This document shows, in pieces, positions 31,166 to 41,385 of a DNA stretch of 64,000 nt (position 1 is its first letter; each line of letters begins with the position of its first letter). Under the pieces are notes generated by a model, which ran no database searches, was not told the DNA's origin, and saw only the letters and a program-made list of their open reading frames with translations. The DNA is from Sideroxydans sp. (lineage in GTDB: Bacteria > Pseudomonadota > Gammaproteobacteria > Burkholderiales > Gallionellaceae), in assembly GCA_028687425.1 (NCBI GenBank), contig JAQUAD010000006.1, positions 1-64,000 on the forward strand, written 5' to 3'. The position numbers and the translations under genes are program-made.

Positions 31166-32062
31166 ATGGACATTCTGCTCACTGGTGGCACTGGGTTGAT
31201 CGGTCGCGCCTTGTGCCGTGCCTTGCGTAATGAAGGACATTCCCTGACCGTATTCAGCCGTCAGCCGGAGACGGTGGCCGTCAAGTGCGGCGCCGGGGTG
31301 CTGGCACTGCGCTCGCTTGATGACTGGCGGCCTGAGCGGCATTTCGATGCCGTGGTCAATCTGGCAGGCGAGCCTATCGTCGATGCCGCCTGGACAGAAA
31401 AGCGCAAACAAGTGTTGCGCGACAGTCGTATCGTCCTTACGGAAAAGCTGGTTGCATGTATCGCGCAGGCCGAGCGCAAGCCTGCTGTATTACTGTCGGG
31501 ATCTGCGATCGGCTACTACGGCGGGCGCGGCGACATGGAACTGAATGAAACGTCAGGGCCGGGCACGGATTTTCCGGCCCGGCTCTGCGTGGACTGGGAA
31601 GCGGCGGCCATTGAAGCTGAAAAGTACGGAGTGCGAGTCTGCCTGCTGCGTACCGGGCTGATCCTTTCCAGTGATGGCGGTCTGTTGGCCCGCATGCTGC
31701 CGCCGTTCCGCCTCGGGCTAGGGGCCCGGCTCGGTGATGGCAAGCAGTGGATGAGCTGGATCCATATCGACGACTATGTACAGCGGGTGCTGCGCCTGTT
31801 GCAGGATGCGCAACTGAGCGGGGCTTTCAACATGACCTCACCCAAGCCGGTCACCAATGCCGAATTCACCCGCACGCTGGCTGCGGTCCTGCGGCGTCCC
31901 GCTCCGTTCTCAGCGCCAGCGTTTCTGCTCAAACAGGTCATGGGCGAACGTGCCGGTCTGGTGCTTGAAGGACAGCGCGTGCTGCCGGTACGGATGGAAG
32001 CTGCAGGGGCACATTGTCGTTATCCTGATCTGGAGGCCGCCTTGCGTGCGGTCTTGGCCTGA
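31166..32062 (+). CDS. TIGR01777-type NAD-dependent epimerase (YfcH-like)
   Basis: MDILLTGGTGLIGRALCRALRNEGHSLTVFSRQP; SGSAIGYYGGRGD. Confidence 0.88.
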   Translation: MDILLTGGTGLIGRALCRALRNEGHSLTVFSRQPETVAVKCGAGVLALRSLDDWRPERHFDAVVNLAGEPIVDAAWTEKRKQVLRDSRIVLTEKLVACIAQAERKPAVLLSGSAIGYYGGRGDMELNETSGPGTDFPARLCVDWEAAAIEAEKYGVRVCLLRTGLILSSDGGLLARMLPPFRLGLGARLGDGKQWMSWIHIDDYVQRVLRLLQDAQLSGAFNMTSPKPVTNAEFTRTLAAVLRRPAPFSAPAFLLKQVMGERAGLVLEGQRVLPVRMEAAGAHCRYPDLEAALRAVLA

Positions 32063-32117
32063 TTTTCAAAAGAAATACCTTCGCTGCTCTTGAATTGGGC
32101 GGACGGCGCCCATATCA

Positions 32118-32144
32118 TTAGCACTCGCTGGCGGGGAGTGCTAA
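32118..32144. promoter_or_regulatory. CIRCE element (HrcA operator)
   Basis: TTAGCACTC-GCTGGCGGG-GAGTGCTAA, perfect 9-9-9 match, upstream of groES. Confidence 0.97.
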
Positions 32145-32192
32145 GTCTCCGCTGACGCAAATCATCAACTCACTGATTTAGGAGAAATAAGC

Positions 32193-32483
32193 ATGAAAAT
32201 TCGTCCTTTGCACGATCGTGTCATCGTCAAGCGCATGGAAGAAGAGCGCAAGACCGCTTCCGGCATCGTCATTCCCGACGCTGCAACCGAGAAGCCTGAC
32301 CAAGGCGAAATCATCGCTGTAGGCAACGGCAAGATCGGTGACGACGGCAAAGTGCGCCCGATGAACGTGAAGGTCGGCGACAAGGTGTTGTTCGGCAAGT
32401 ATTCCGGTCAGTCCTTCAAGATGGACGGTGTCGAACTGCTGCAAATGCGTGAAGACGACATCATCGGCATCATCGAAGCCTAA
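32193..32483 (+). CDS. groES: Co-chaperonin GroES
   Basis: [44 protein letters not shown]. Confidence 0.98.
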   Translation: MKIRPLHDRVIVKRMEEERKTASGIVIPDAATEKPDQGEIIAVGNGKIGDDGKVRPMNVKVGDKVLFGKYSGQSFKMDGVELLQMREDDIIGIIEA

Positions 32484-32508
32484 GCAATCAACGAATTCAG
32501 GAGAATAA

Positions 32509-34146
<1,638 letters not shown>

Positions 34147-34166
34147 TTTGCCTGCTCAGGCAGACC

Positions 34167-34199
34167 AACAAACCCCGCCTTGTGCGGGGTTTGTTTTTT
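34167..34199 (+). terminator. Rho-independent terminator of groESL
   Basis: AAACCCCGC-CTTGT-GCGGGGTTTGTTTTTTG. Confidence 0.9.
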
Positions 34200-34278
34200 G
34201 TGTTGCCCATAACGCCGCTTATGGCTACAATGCGCGCCTTCGTTTTGACCGACCCGTCCGGGAAGGAAGAATAAAAAC

Positions 34279-34354
34279 GGCTCGGTAGCTCAGTTGGTAG
34301 AGCAGCGGATTGAAAATCCGCGTGTCGGTGGTTCGATTCCGCCCCGAGCCACCA
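34279..34354 (+). tRNA. tRNA-Phe (GAA)
   Basis: GGCTCGGTAGCTCAGTTGGTAGAGCAGCGGATTGAAAATCCGCGTGTCGGTGGTTCGATTCCGCCCCGAGCCACCA; cloverleaf pairs, anticodon GAA, encoded CCA. Confidence 0.96.
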
Positions 34355-34361
34355 GAATACG

Positions 34362-34390
34362 AAAAGGCCCACCTGACCGGTGGGCCTTTT
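34362..34390 (+). terminator. Terminator downstream of tRNA-Phe
   Basis: AAAAGGCCCACC-TGAC-CGGTGGGCCTTTT. Confidence 0.9.
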
Positions 34391-34534
34391 GCTTTCTGTG
34401 TACCCAAAACGTAACGACATATCCTTGTTCTGGTAATAGAATGCGGCGAAGAACCAGACGCTCGCAAAGAGAAGCTGCGCGAATATTGGTGGCATTGCCG
34501 GTCCGAGTCACCATGAATCATCGAAGGAGTAAGC

Positions 34535-35974
34535 ATGGGACGTATCTCGTTACGAAGTTTCACTACTATTGTTTTGTTCATGAGTGTTGGACTGCAGGGG
34601 GCTGCCTATGCAGCGGGTGGAGTGGTCATCAGGGCATTTTCGGCGCCTTCCATTCCGGCGACTCCGTCAGTTGAAGAACAACCTATTGTATTGGCGGGTA
34701 CATCAGTCAGTGTGCCAGACCAATTGCTGAAAGAGGCGGAAGCCTTGCTTAATGCAGGCAAGCCGGAAGAGGCATACCAATTGTTGTCGGCCAAGGACTT
34801 CGAATATTCGGGCAATCAACAATTCGACTACTTGCTGGGTATCGCGGCACTGGATAGCGGGCATCCCGATAAAGCGACGCTCGCATTCGAGCGAGTATTG
34901 GCAATCGATCCCAACTTTGCTGGTGCAAGACTGGATATGGCGCGTGCATATTTCCATCTCGGTGATCTGCCGCGCGCCAAGACCGAGTTCGAATCGGTGA
35001 TGAAGCAGGAGCCACCGGAAGCCGCACGTATCACTATCGAGAAATATCTGGCTGCCATCGAGTCGGCGGAGGATGCCAGGAAGACCCGCTACTCGGCTTA
35101 TGTGGAAGGCGCGATCGGTCGCGACACGAACGCCAACAACTCCACCAGTCAATCGGATGTGGCAGTTCCTGCCTTCGGCGATCTAGTGTTCACACTGAAT
35201 CCCACCAGCCTCAAAACGCCGGCGACCTATTTCACTGCTGCCACGGGCGGCGAGGTAACGCGCATGTTCAACGAGCAGTGGAGCGCGTATGGCGGACTCG
35301 ACCTGCGCCAGCGCAACAATAACAAGATGCACGACTTTGATTCGGGCGGCCTGGATGTTCGTGCAGGAGCCGCTTTTGCTGCGGGGGACGAGGTATTCAG
35401 ACTGGGCGTCACCTGGGGTTTCTATGAGCAAGCGCATGTAAAGAACAGGAATGCTGCGGGGCTGACAGGCAGTTGGCAGCACAATTTCGGTTCAAATGAT
35501 CAGCTCAACCTGTTCGGTCAATACAGCAGGAATCGCTATTCCGAAACCACCTATCAGGTGAATGACTTCAATCAATCCGTCATTGGTGCTGGCATATTGC
35601 ACCTCATGGGGGATGGCACAACAGTGTTGTTCGCAAGCCTGAACGGGTTGAAAGAGGCTGCAGTGAACGACCGGGCGGATGGCAGCAAAGTCGGCTTCGG
35701 CTTGCGGTTCGGCGGACAAATGACCTTCGCTGAAGCATGGGCGGTGTTTGTCAGCGCAGGTTATCAAAGAGGGCGCTATGACAAGGAAAACCTGGCCTTC
35801 CTGACCAAGCGCGATGACGAACAGTACGACGCGGTTTTGGGCAGCAATTGGACGTTTGCCAAGTCATGGTCGCTCCGTCCCCAGCTGACTTACACGCGAA
35901 ATAAATCCAATATCGCCATTTACAGTTTTGATCGTGTCGATGCATCCTTGGCTGTGCGTCGGGATTTCAGATAG
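34535..35974 (+). CDS. TPR + C-terminal outer-membrane beta-barrel protein (surface lipoprotein assembly modifier/DUF560-like)
   Basis: TPR-type segments (LLNAGKPEEAYQLLSAKDFEYSGNQQFDYLLGIAALDSGHPDKATLAFERVLAIDPNFAGARLDMARAYFHLGDLPRAKTEFE), then about 300 aa of beta-strand-like sequence ending VDASLAVRRDFR. Confidence 0.65.
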   Translation: MGRISLRSFTTIVLFMSVGLQGAAYAAGGVVIRAFSAPSIPATPSVEEQPIVLAGTSVSVPDQLLKEAEALLNAGKPEEAYQLLSAKDFEYSGNQQFDYLLGIAALDSGHPDKATLAFERVLAIDPNFAGARLDMARAYFHLGDLPRAKTEFESVMKQEPPEAARITIEKYLAAIESAEDARKTRYSAYVEGAIGRDTNANNSTSQSDVAVPAFGDLVFTLNPTSLKTPATYFTAATGGEVTRMFNEQWSAYGGLDLRQRNNNKMHDFDSGGLDVRAGAAFAAGDEVFRLGVTWGFYEQAHVKNRNAAGLTGSWQHNFGSNDQLNLFGQYSRNRYSETTYQVNDFNQSVIGAGILHLMGDGTTVLFASLNGLKEAAVNDRADGSKVGFGLRFGGQMTFAEAWAVFVSAGYQRGRYDKENLAFLTKRDDEQYDAVLGSNWTFAKSWSLRPQLTYTRNKSNIAIYSFDRVDASLAVRRDFR

Positions 35975-36010
35975 TCGGATATGTCGCAATATTCCTGAAA
36001 GAGGTTGATC

Positions 36011-38635
36011 ATGAAAACCATCAAACAAACCAATTGTCTTTTCATCATCGTGCTGGCCAGCCTGACGTTGTTCGCGCCAGCAGCGCAGGCGGCGATTGCG
36101 GGTAAGGTCCAATTCGTCTACGGGAATGTGCAGGTCACGACTGCAGGTGCTACGCGATTGCTGAAAAAGGGCGACAGGGTTGCCGAGGGAGACACCATTG
36201 CGACGGCTGTTTCCTCTTCGGCCCAGATCAAAATGCTGGACGGCGGTTTTGTGGCGATCCGTCCCAATACGCAGATGAAGTTCGACAAGTTCGTCTTCAA
36301 TGGCAAACAGGATGGCAGCGAACGCAGTTTCTTTTCCCTGCTCAAAGGCGGCTTCCGCGCAGTGACCGGTTTGATCGGTTCCCGTAACAAGCACAATTAC
36401 AGGATCAAAACGCCGTCGGCTACCATCGGCATTCGCGGCACCGACCATGAATCGTTCGTCGTTCCCGTCGGCGATGCTGCCGTACTCGCCGGGACATACA
36501 GCAAGGTGAACGTAGGCGAGACCACCCTGACGACCAATCTGGGCACGATCAACGTGCGCCCCAACCAGATGGGCTTTTCCAGCGGACTGAACGCATTGCC
36601 GGTGCTGGCGCCTATCAACACCAATATCTTCACAGTCGCGGCCGCCCCGAATAAAACCGTTCAGGAAAATGCCGAAGAGCAAACAGCCAAGGCCGAGCAG
36701 GCTGATTCTGGGCCAAAACCTGCAGGCCAAGGGCCGAATAATGGCGATGCAGGTACGCCGGGTAGTGGCGATGCCCAAGGCGCTGAGGGTGGGGAAGTTC
36801 AAGGCCCGCGTCCCGGCGCAGCCGGCCCTGCACCGATCCGTACGGCCACAGCAGACGGAGCACCGCTGCAGCCGCTCCCGCCGCCACCGTCTGTGGCACC
36901 CATGCCCGGGCAGGCGATAGAGGCACCGCCATTGCTGGTGCCGGTCGTGCTGGTCAATACCACCACCGGTGCGATATTGAACTCCACCACGCAAACGCTG
37001 GTTCAGGGGGGCTCGACCACGACCTTGACCACGCTGGTGACCAAACCGGTGACCAATCCATATGTGGTGACTTCCTTGATCTTAGCCGATAGTTTGTCGT
37101 TCAGTTTCTACCCGTACCCATACAGTCTGGAAACCTTGCCGACTGCCATTGCACCCAATGCAACGAATCCCAGCTTCTCGGTAACATGGGGAGGGACCTG
37201 TTCGATCTCGCCTTGCAGCACGGGGGAGACCTATACGCTGACCGGCGCATCGGGTGCGGTGACGGGCGAAGCAAATAGCGTATCTTCCACAGGCATCAAA
37301 TTCGGGCGCTATGCCGTGGTGCCATCTTTGACTACCACCACGCTGTACTCGGGTTCGCCTTCTAGTTCATTTACGCAGACCTTCTCCGGCGGCTACGGCA
37401 GCTGGATCACCGGCCCCAGCGTGAATCCGTTCTATCTGCCGGAAGCCCTGGTCGGTACCGCGACCTACGTGCTGGATGGCGGTACGGCGCCAGTTACCCA
37501 GTCGGGCGTTACGGGCGTGATCGGTTCCGCCAGTCTGTCGGTCAACTTCACCAGCCAGACCGTGGCAGCGAATCTGGCAGTGAGCGGCGGTGGCCATAGC
37601 TGGACAGCCGCAGCCAGCGGGATGCAGCTGACTTCCAACAGTGGCGTCGGCAATTCCCGTGCGCATTTCGATAGCTTCAACGGCGGCACTCTGGATATCG
37701 TGATGGATGGCGTGACTGCAGGACAGGGATATATCACCGGGCAGCTCACCGGCAACGGAGTCAATGGTGCCTTCATGCAGTATTACTTCACCGACACCCT
37801 GGCGCAGAGCATCAGCGGCGCCACCGCATTCAGGCTGGATACTGTGAACGGAGCACCCGCAACCACGGTCGACCTGGCAACACCGTATCAATTGGTGGCA
37901 ATTTCCAGATATGACCCAATGGGTATTGCCGGCAATAACGGCGCGTTCTATGACATCAACGGTGCCTTCAATAATGCAGGGCGCGTGATCAGGGACGCGG
38001 CAGGGAACCTGACTCGCTTTGATATGGCGCTGAACAACAGTGACACAACCGCCGGCATGAATTCCAACATCGTCATGTCCATCGGCACGGCCATTGCAGT
38101 CGATCAGGGAAAAGATCCTGTTTCTGGAATCAGCTGGGGGCGTTGGCAAGGTGGCAGCCTGGGGATGGCCGACCGCGTGACCAATACTGCCTTGACGCCA
38201 ATCGATAACACCAAGAGCAGTCTGCACTGGCTGACAGCACCGGTGATGAACGGGCCGGTGACCTTACCCGCTTCGGGAACGTATAACTACACACTGGGTG
38301 GCGGCACCAGCCCGACCGACAATCAGGGTAACGTCGGCACGCTGAACAGCGCGATGTTGCAGGCCGATTTCTCCGCGATGACAGTGAATGTGGGCGTGAA
38401 TGCCACCGTGGCGGGCACAAACTATGTGGCGACCGGGACCAATTTGCCGATCCAGCAAACCATCTTCGGTGACGGAAATGGCGGCGGTACCTTCACGGCC
38501 ACTGCCAACGGGGTGGCGATCCAGGGCGGCATCGGCGGCTCATTCACAGGTTTGGGGGCGACCGGCGCCGGTGTTGTTTACGGCTTCCAGGACAGGGCAA
38601 CAACAGTGAACGGCGTTGTTGCATTCCATCGCTGA
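36011..38635 (+). CDS. Large exported FecR-domain protein with Pro/Gly linker and two C-terminal beta-rich repeats
   Basis: Signal peptide; IAGKVQFVYGNVQVTTAGATRLLKKGDRVAEGDTIATAVSSSAQIKMLDGGFVAIRPNTQMKFDKF = FecR domain; ATG at 36011 (track uses TTG at 36005). Confidence 0.8.
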   Translation: MKTIKQTNCLFIIVLASLTLFAPAAQAAIAGKVQFVYGNVQVTTAGATRLLKKGDRVAEGDTIATAVSSSAQIKMLDGGFVAIRPNTQMKFDKFVFNGKQDGSERSFFSLLKGGFRAVTGLIGSRNKHNYRIKTPSATIGIRGTDHESFVVPVGDAAVLAGTYSKVNVGETTLTTNLGTINVRPNQMGFSSGLNALPVLAPINTNIFTVAAAPNKTVQENAEEQTAKAEQADSGPKPAGQGPNNGDAGTPGSGDAQGAEGGEVQGPRPGAAGPAPIRTATADGAPLQPLPPPPSVAPMPGQAIEAPPLLVPVVLVNTTTGAILNSTTQTLVQGGSTTTLTTLVTKPVTNPYVVTSLILADSLSFSFYPYPYSLETLPTAIAPNATNPSFSVTWGGTCSISPCSTGETYTLTGASGAVTGEANSVSSTGIKFGRYAVVPSLTTTTLYSGSPSSSFTQTFSGGYGSWITGPSVNPFYLPEALVGTATYVLDGGTAPVTQSGVTGVIGSASLSVNFTSQTVAANLAVSGGGHSWTAAASGMQLTSNSGVGNSRAHFDSFNGGTLDIVMDGVTAGQGYITGQLTGNGVNGAFMQYYFTDTLAQSISGATAFRLDTVNGAPATTVDLATPYQLVAISRYDPMGIAGNNGAFYDINGAFNNAGRVIRDAAGNLTRFDMALNNSDTTAGMNSNIVMSIGTAIAVDQGKDPVSGISWGRWQGGSLGMADRVTNTALTPIDNTKSSLHWLTAPVMNGPVTLPASGTYNYTLGGGTSPTDNQGNVGTLNSAMLQADFSAMTVNVGVNATVAGTNYVATGTNLPIQQTIFGDGNGGGTFTATANGVAIQGGIGGSFTGLGATGAGVVYGFQDRATTVNGVVAFHR

Positions 38636-38655
38636 AGAGACGCGCTGAAGATCGG

Positions 38656-38685
38656 GAAAAAGGCCTGCCGCGCGCAGGCCTTTTT
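38656..38685 (+). terminator. Rho-independent terminator
   Basis: AAAAAGGCCTGC-CGCGC-GCAGGCCTTTTT. Confidence 0.9.
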
Positions 38686-38956
38686 GTTGCGTGCATACAA
38701 CTTGCTGAACAAACCTCCCGCAACGGGCAGTGAAGCCCGCCAGCGCCTGTCGGGGGATGCAGTGTCGGATCACACTTAATAGTTTCACCCACCCCCCATC
38801 AGGGTTATGCCCGTGTTATTGACTTCATAATCTTGTCGGGTATACGATTCGCTTCCGCGCTTGGCGGCTCATTGCAAGATGAGGCGTTGAAGGTGGATCA
38901 GGCAGGCGAATGTGCAGTTCTTGTTTTAATAACGAAACGGGAAAGGGAGAATCTTG

Positions 38957-39436
38957 ATGAACAAAGAGATAGATCTGGGACGTCGCAAAGCATTATCTAC
39001 CGGGGGCATAGGCTTGCTGGCCTTGTTCGGCGGTGCGAGCCTGCTGCGTCCGAGCGAAGCGCTGGCGGAATGGAACAAGCCCGCATTCACATCCAAGGCA
39101 GTCGACGAAGCATTGAGTTCGCTCGGGGCGACCAACCCTGAAGAGAATTCGGCCATGATCCGTTTGACAGTACCCGAGATCGCCGAGAACGGCGCAGTGG
39201 TACCGGTCGGCATCTCCACCTCACTGCCCAAAGTCGAGCAGATCGCCATCATGGTGGACAAGAACCCCAACGTGCTGGCGGCCGTGTTCACCATTCCTGA
39301 AGGATCCGCACCCGAGATCACGACCCGCGTGAAGATGGGCAAGACTGCCCACGTGGTCGCGTTGGTCAAAGCCGACGGCAAGTACTACCAAACTTCGAAA
39401 GAAGTCAAAGTCACTGCGGGCGGCTGCGGCGGTTAA
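38957..39436 (+). CDS. soxY: Thiosulfate oxidation carrier protein SoxY
   Basis: Tat-like leader LGRRKALSTGGIGLLALFGG; C-terminal swinging arm GGCGG. Confidence 0.95.
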   Translation: MNKEIDLGRRKALSTGGIGLLALFGGASLLRPSEALAEWNKPAFTSKAVDEALSSLGATNPEENSAMIRLTVPEIAENGAVVPVGISTSLPKVEQIAIMVDKNPNVLAAVFTIPEGSAPEITTRVKMGKTAHVVALVKADGKYYQTSKEVKVTAGGCGG

Positions 39437-39474
39437 TCGCAGCGGACATCATTCACTCGGATAAGGAAGACAAA

Positions 39475-39786
39475 ATGGGCAAGCCAATGAAAATACGCGC
39501 CTCTGTCAAAGAGGGCATGACCGAAGTCAAGATCCTGATGCAGCACGACATGGAAACAGGCCTGCGCAAGGACGCAGACGGCAACCTGATCCCTGCCTGG
39601 TTCATCACCGAAGTCAAAGCGGAATATGAAGGGCGCATCGTGCTGGAAGCACAGTTCGGCCAGTCGATCTCCAAGAACCCCTACCTGATGTTCATGTTCA
39701 AGGGCGGCAGTGCAGGGGGGAAGGTCAAGGTCAGCTGGGTTGACAACAAGGGCGACAGCCGCAGCGACGAGGTGACCATCTCGTGA
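39475..39786 (+). CDS. soxZ: Thiosulfate oxidation carrier complex protein SoxZ
   Basis: MKIRASVKEGMTEVKILMQHDMETGLRKDADGNLIPAWFITEVKA. Confidence 0.95.
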   Translation: MGKPMKIRASVKEGMTEVKILMQHDMETGLRKDADGNLIPAWFITEVKAEYEGRIVLEAQFGQSISKNPYLMFMFKGGSAGGKVKVSWVDNKGDSRSDEVTIS

Positions 39787-39846
39787 TGATGTGATGAACG
39801 AATTGGCTATGCGACTGCATGGCCATTTTTATATCAGGGAGAACAA

Positions 39847-40665
39847 ATGAACACCAATCAGATATGCAAAGCAGTGATGGTGCTGTCCTTGACCATCGGC
39901 GGCGCGGCCTGGGCCGAGCCGGAAATCACCGACTCGGATCGTATCGCGCAATACCGCGAGATGATCAGCGACGGCAATCCCGCCGAATTCGACGAGATGC
40001 GCGGCGAAGAGCTGTGGAAGACCCCGGGCGGCCCGAACAAGGTCAGTCTGGAGAAGTGCGATCTGGGCAAAGGCAAGGGCGTGGTCAAAGGCGCCTATGC
40101 CGAAATGCCTCGCTACTTCAAAGACACCAAGAAAGTGCAAGACCTGGAATCGCGTCTGCTCACCTGCATGACCACCTTGCAAGGCATCCCCGAAGAGCAG
40201 ATCACCGCCAAGCCTTTTGCCTCCGACAAGAAAGAATCCGACATCTCATCCCTGGCGAGCTATGTGGCCGGCCAGTCCAAAGGCATGAAGATGAAAGTCT
40301 CCACCAAGCATCCCAAGGTGAAGGAAGCCTACGAGATCGGCAAGCGCATCTTCAACTACCGTGCCGGCCCGTACGACTTCGCCTGTTCCACTTGCCATGC
40401 CACCAGCGGCGTACGCATCCGCATGCAGGATCTGCCCAACATGCGCAGTAGCAAGAAGGACGCTCAGGCAGCCTACACATCGTGGCCCGCTTACCGTGTT
40501 TCGCAAGGTCTGACACGCTCCTTCCAGTGGCGCCTGAATGACTGTTTCCGCCAGCAACGCTTCCCGGAACCGAAGTTCGCTTCCGAAGCAACCATCGCAC
40601 TGACCACCTATCTGGCAGTGAGTGCGAACGGTGCAGAGTATGCCGGCCCAGGTCTGAAACGCTAG
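39847..40665 (+). CDS. soxA: L-cysteine S-thiosulfotransferase subunit SoxA
   Basis: Signal peptide; single CSTCH haem motif; NDCFRQQRFPEP. Confidence 0.93.
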   Translation: MNTNQICKAVMVLSLTIGGAAWAEPEITDSDRIAQYREMISDGNPAEFDEMRGEELWKTPGGPNKVSLEKCDLGKGKGVVKGAYAEMPRYFKDTKKVQDLESRLLTCMTTLQGIPEEQITAKPFASDKKESDISSLASYVAGQSKGMKMKVSTKHPKVKEAYEIGKRIFNYRAGPYDFACSTCHATSGVRIRMQDLPNMRSSKKDAQAAYTSWPAYRVSQGLTRSFQWRLNDCFRQQRFPEPKFASEATIALTTYLAVSANGAEYAGPGLKR

Positions 40666-40668
40666 GAG

Positions 40669-41304
40669 ATGACGAACATGAATACGAAATCGATGATTGG
40701 ATTCGCGGTCAGCCTCTCACTGGCCATGGTTGCAGCACAGTCGCAGGCGGCGGACAAGGCAAAGGATCTGGACGCCAAGACTGCCATGATCGTGAAGCGT
40801 GACTTCCGCGACAAAGGCATCGCCAAGGCGACGCGCGTGAATCAGGACGAGCTGCAGGCCGCATGCAGCAAATATGTCGACAAGCTGCCCAAGAAGCTGA
40901 AAGCCAAACTGGAAGCCAAGGAATCGGAAGCCATCAAATGGCCTGCCGACGGCAAATACATGGGCGACTGGAAAGCAGGCGAGAAGCTGGCACAGAGCGG
41001 CAAGGGCATGACCTGGAAAGACAAGGCCGAAGACCCGCGTGGCGGCAACTGCTACAACTGCCACCAGCTGTCTGCTACCGAGATCGCTTACGGCACCATC
41101 GGCCCCAGCCTGCTGCATTTCGGCAAGGAACGCGGCTACGGCGAGGACATCCAGCGTTATGCCTACGGCCGCATCTACAACGCCAAGGCAGGCAACGCCT
41201 GCGCCAACATGCCGCGTTTCGGCCACATGGGCATTCTCACCGAAGAACAGATGAAGGACCTGGTAGCGCTGCTGCTGGACCCCGAGTCGCCCGTCAACAA
41301 GTAA
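40669..41304 (+). CDS. soxX: L-cysteine S-thiosulfotransferase subunit SoxX
   Basis: GGNCYNCHQLSATEIAYGTIGPSLLHFGKERGY...NMPRFGHMGILTEEQMKDLVALLLDPESPVN. Confidence 0.93.
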   Translation: MTNMNTKSMIGFAVSLSLAMVAAQSQAADKAKDLDAKTAMIVKRDFRDKGIAKATRVNQDELQAACSKYVDKLPKKLKAKLEAKESEAIKWPADGKYMGDWKAGEKLAQSGKGMTWKDKAEDPRGGNCYNCHQLSATEIAYGTIGPSLLHFGKERGYGEDIQRYAYGRIYNAKAGNACANMPRFGHMGILTEEQMKDLVALLLDPESPVNK

Positions 41305-41385
41305 CAACATACCGGACCGTCCCGCTCCTCCTCGTCGGGGCGGTCTGGTATGTCCCCGCATCAGCCTGCTTTCTATAAAGGAAAC

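Noticed and set aside
31115-31411. 5' extension of the bioA ORF
   Set aside because: Overlaps the divergent epimerase gene; conserved BioA sequence begins at MTSNPSLLARSLSAVWHPCTQ.
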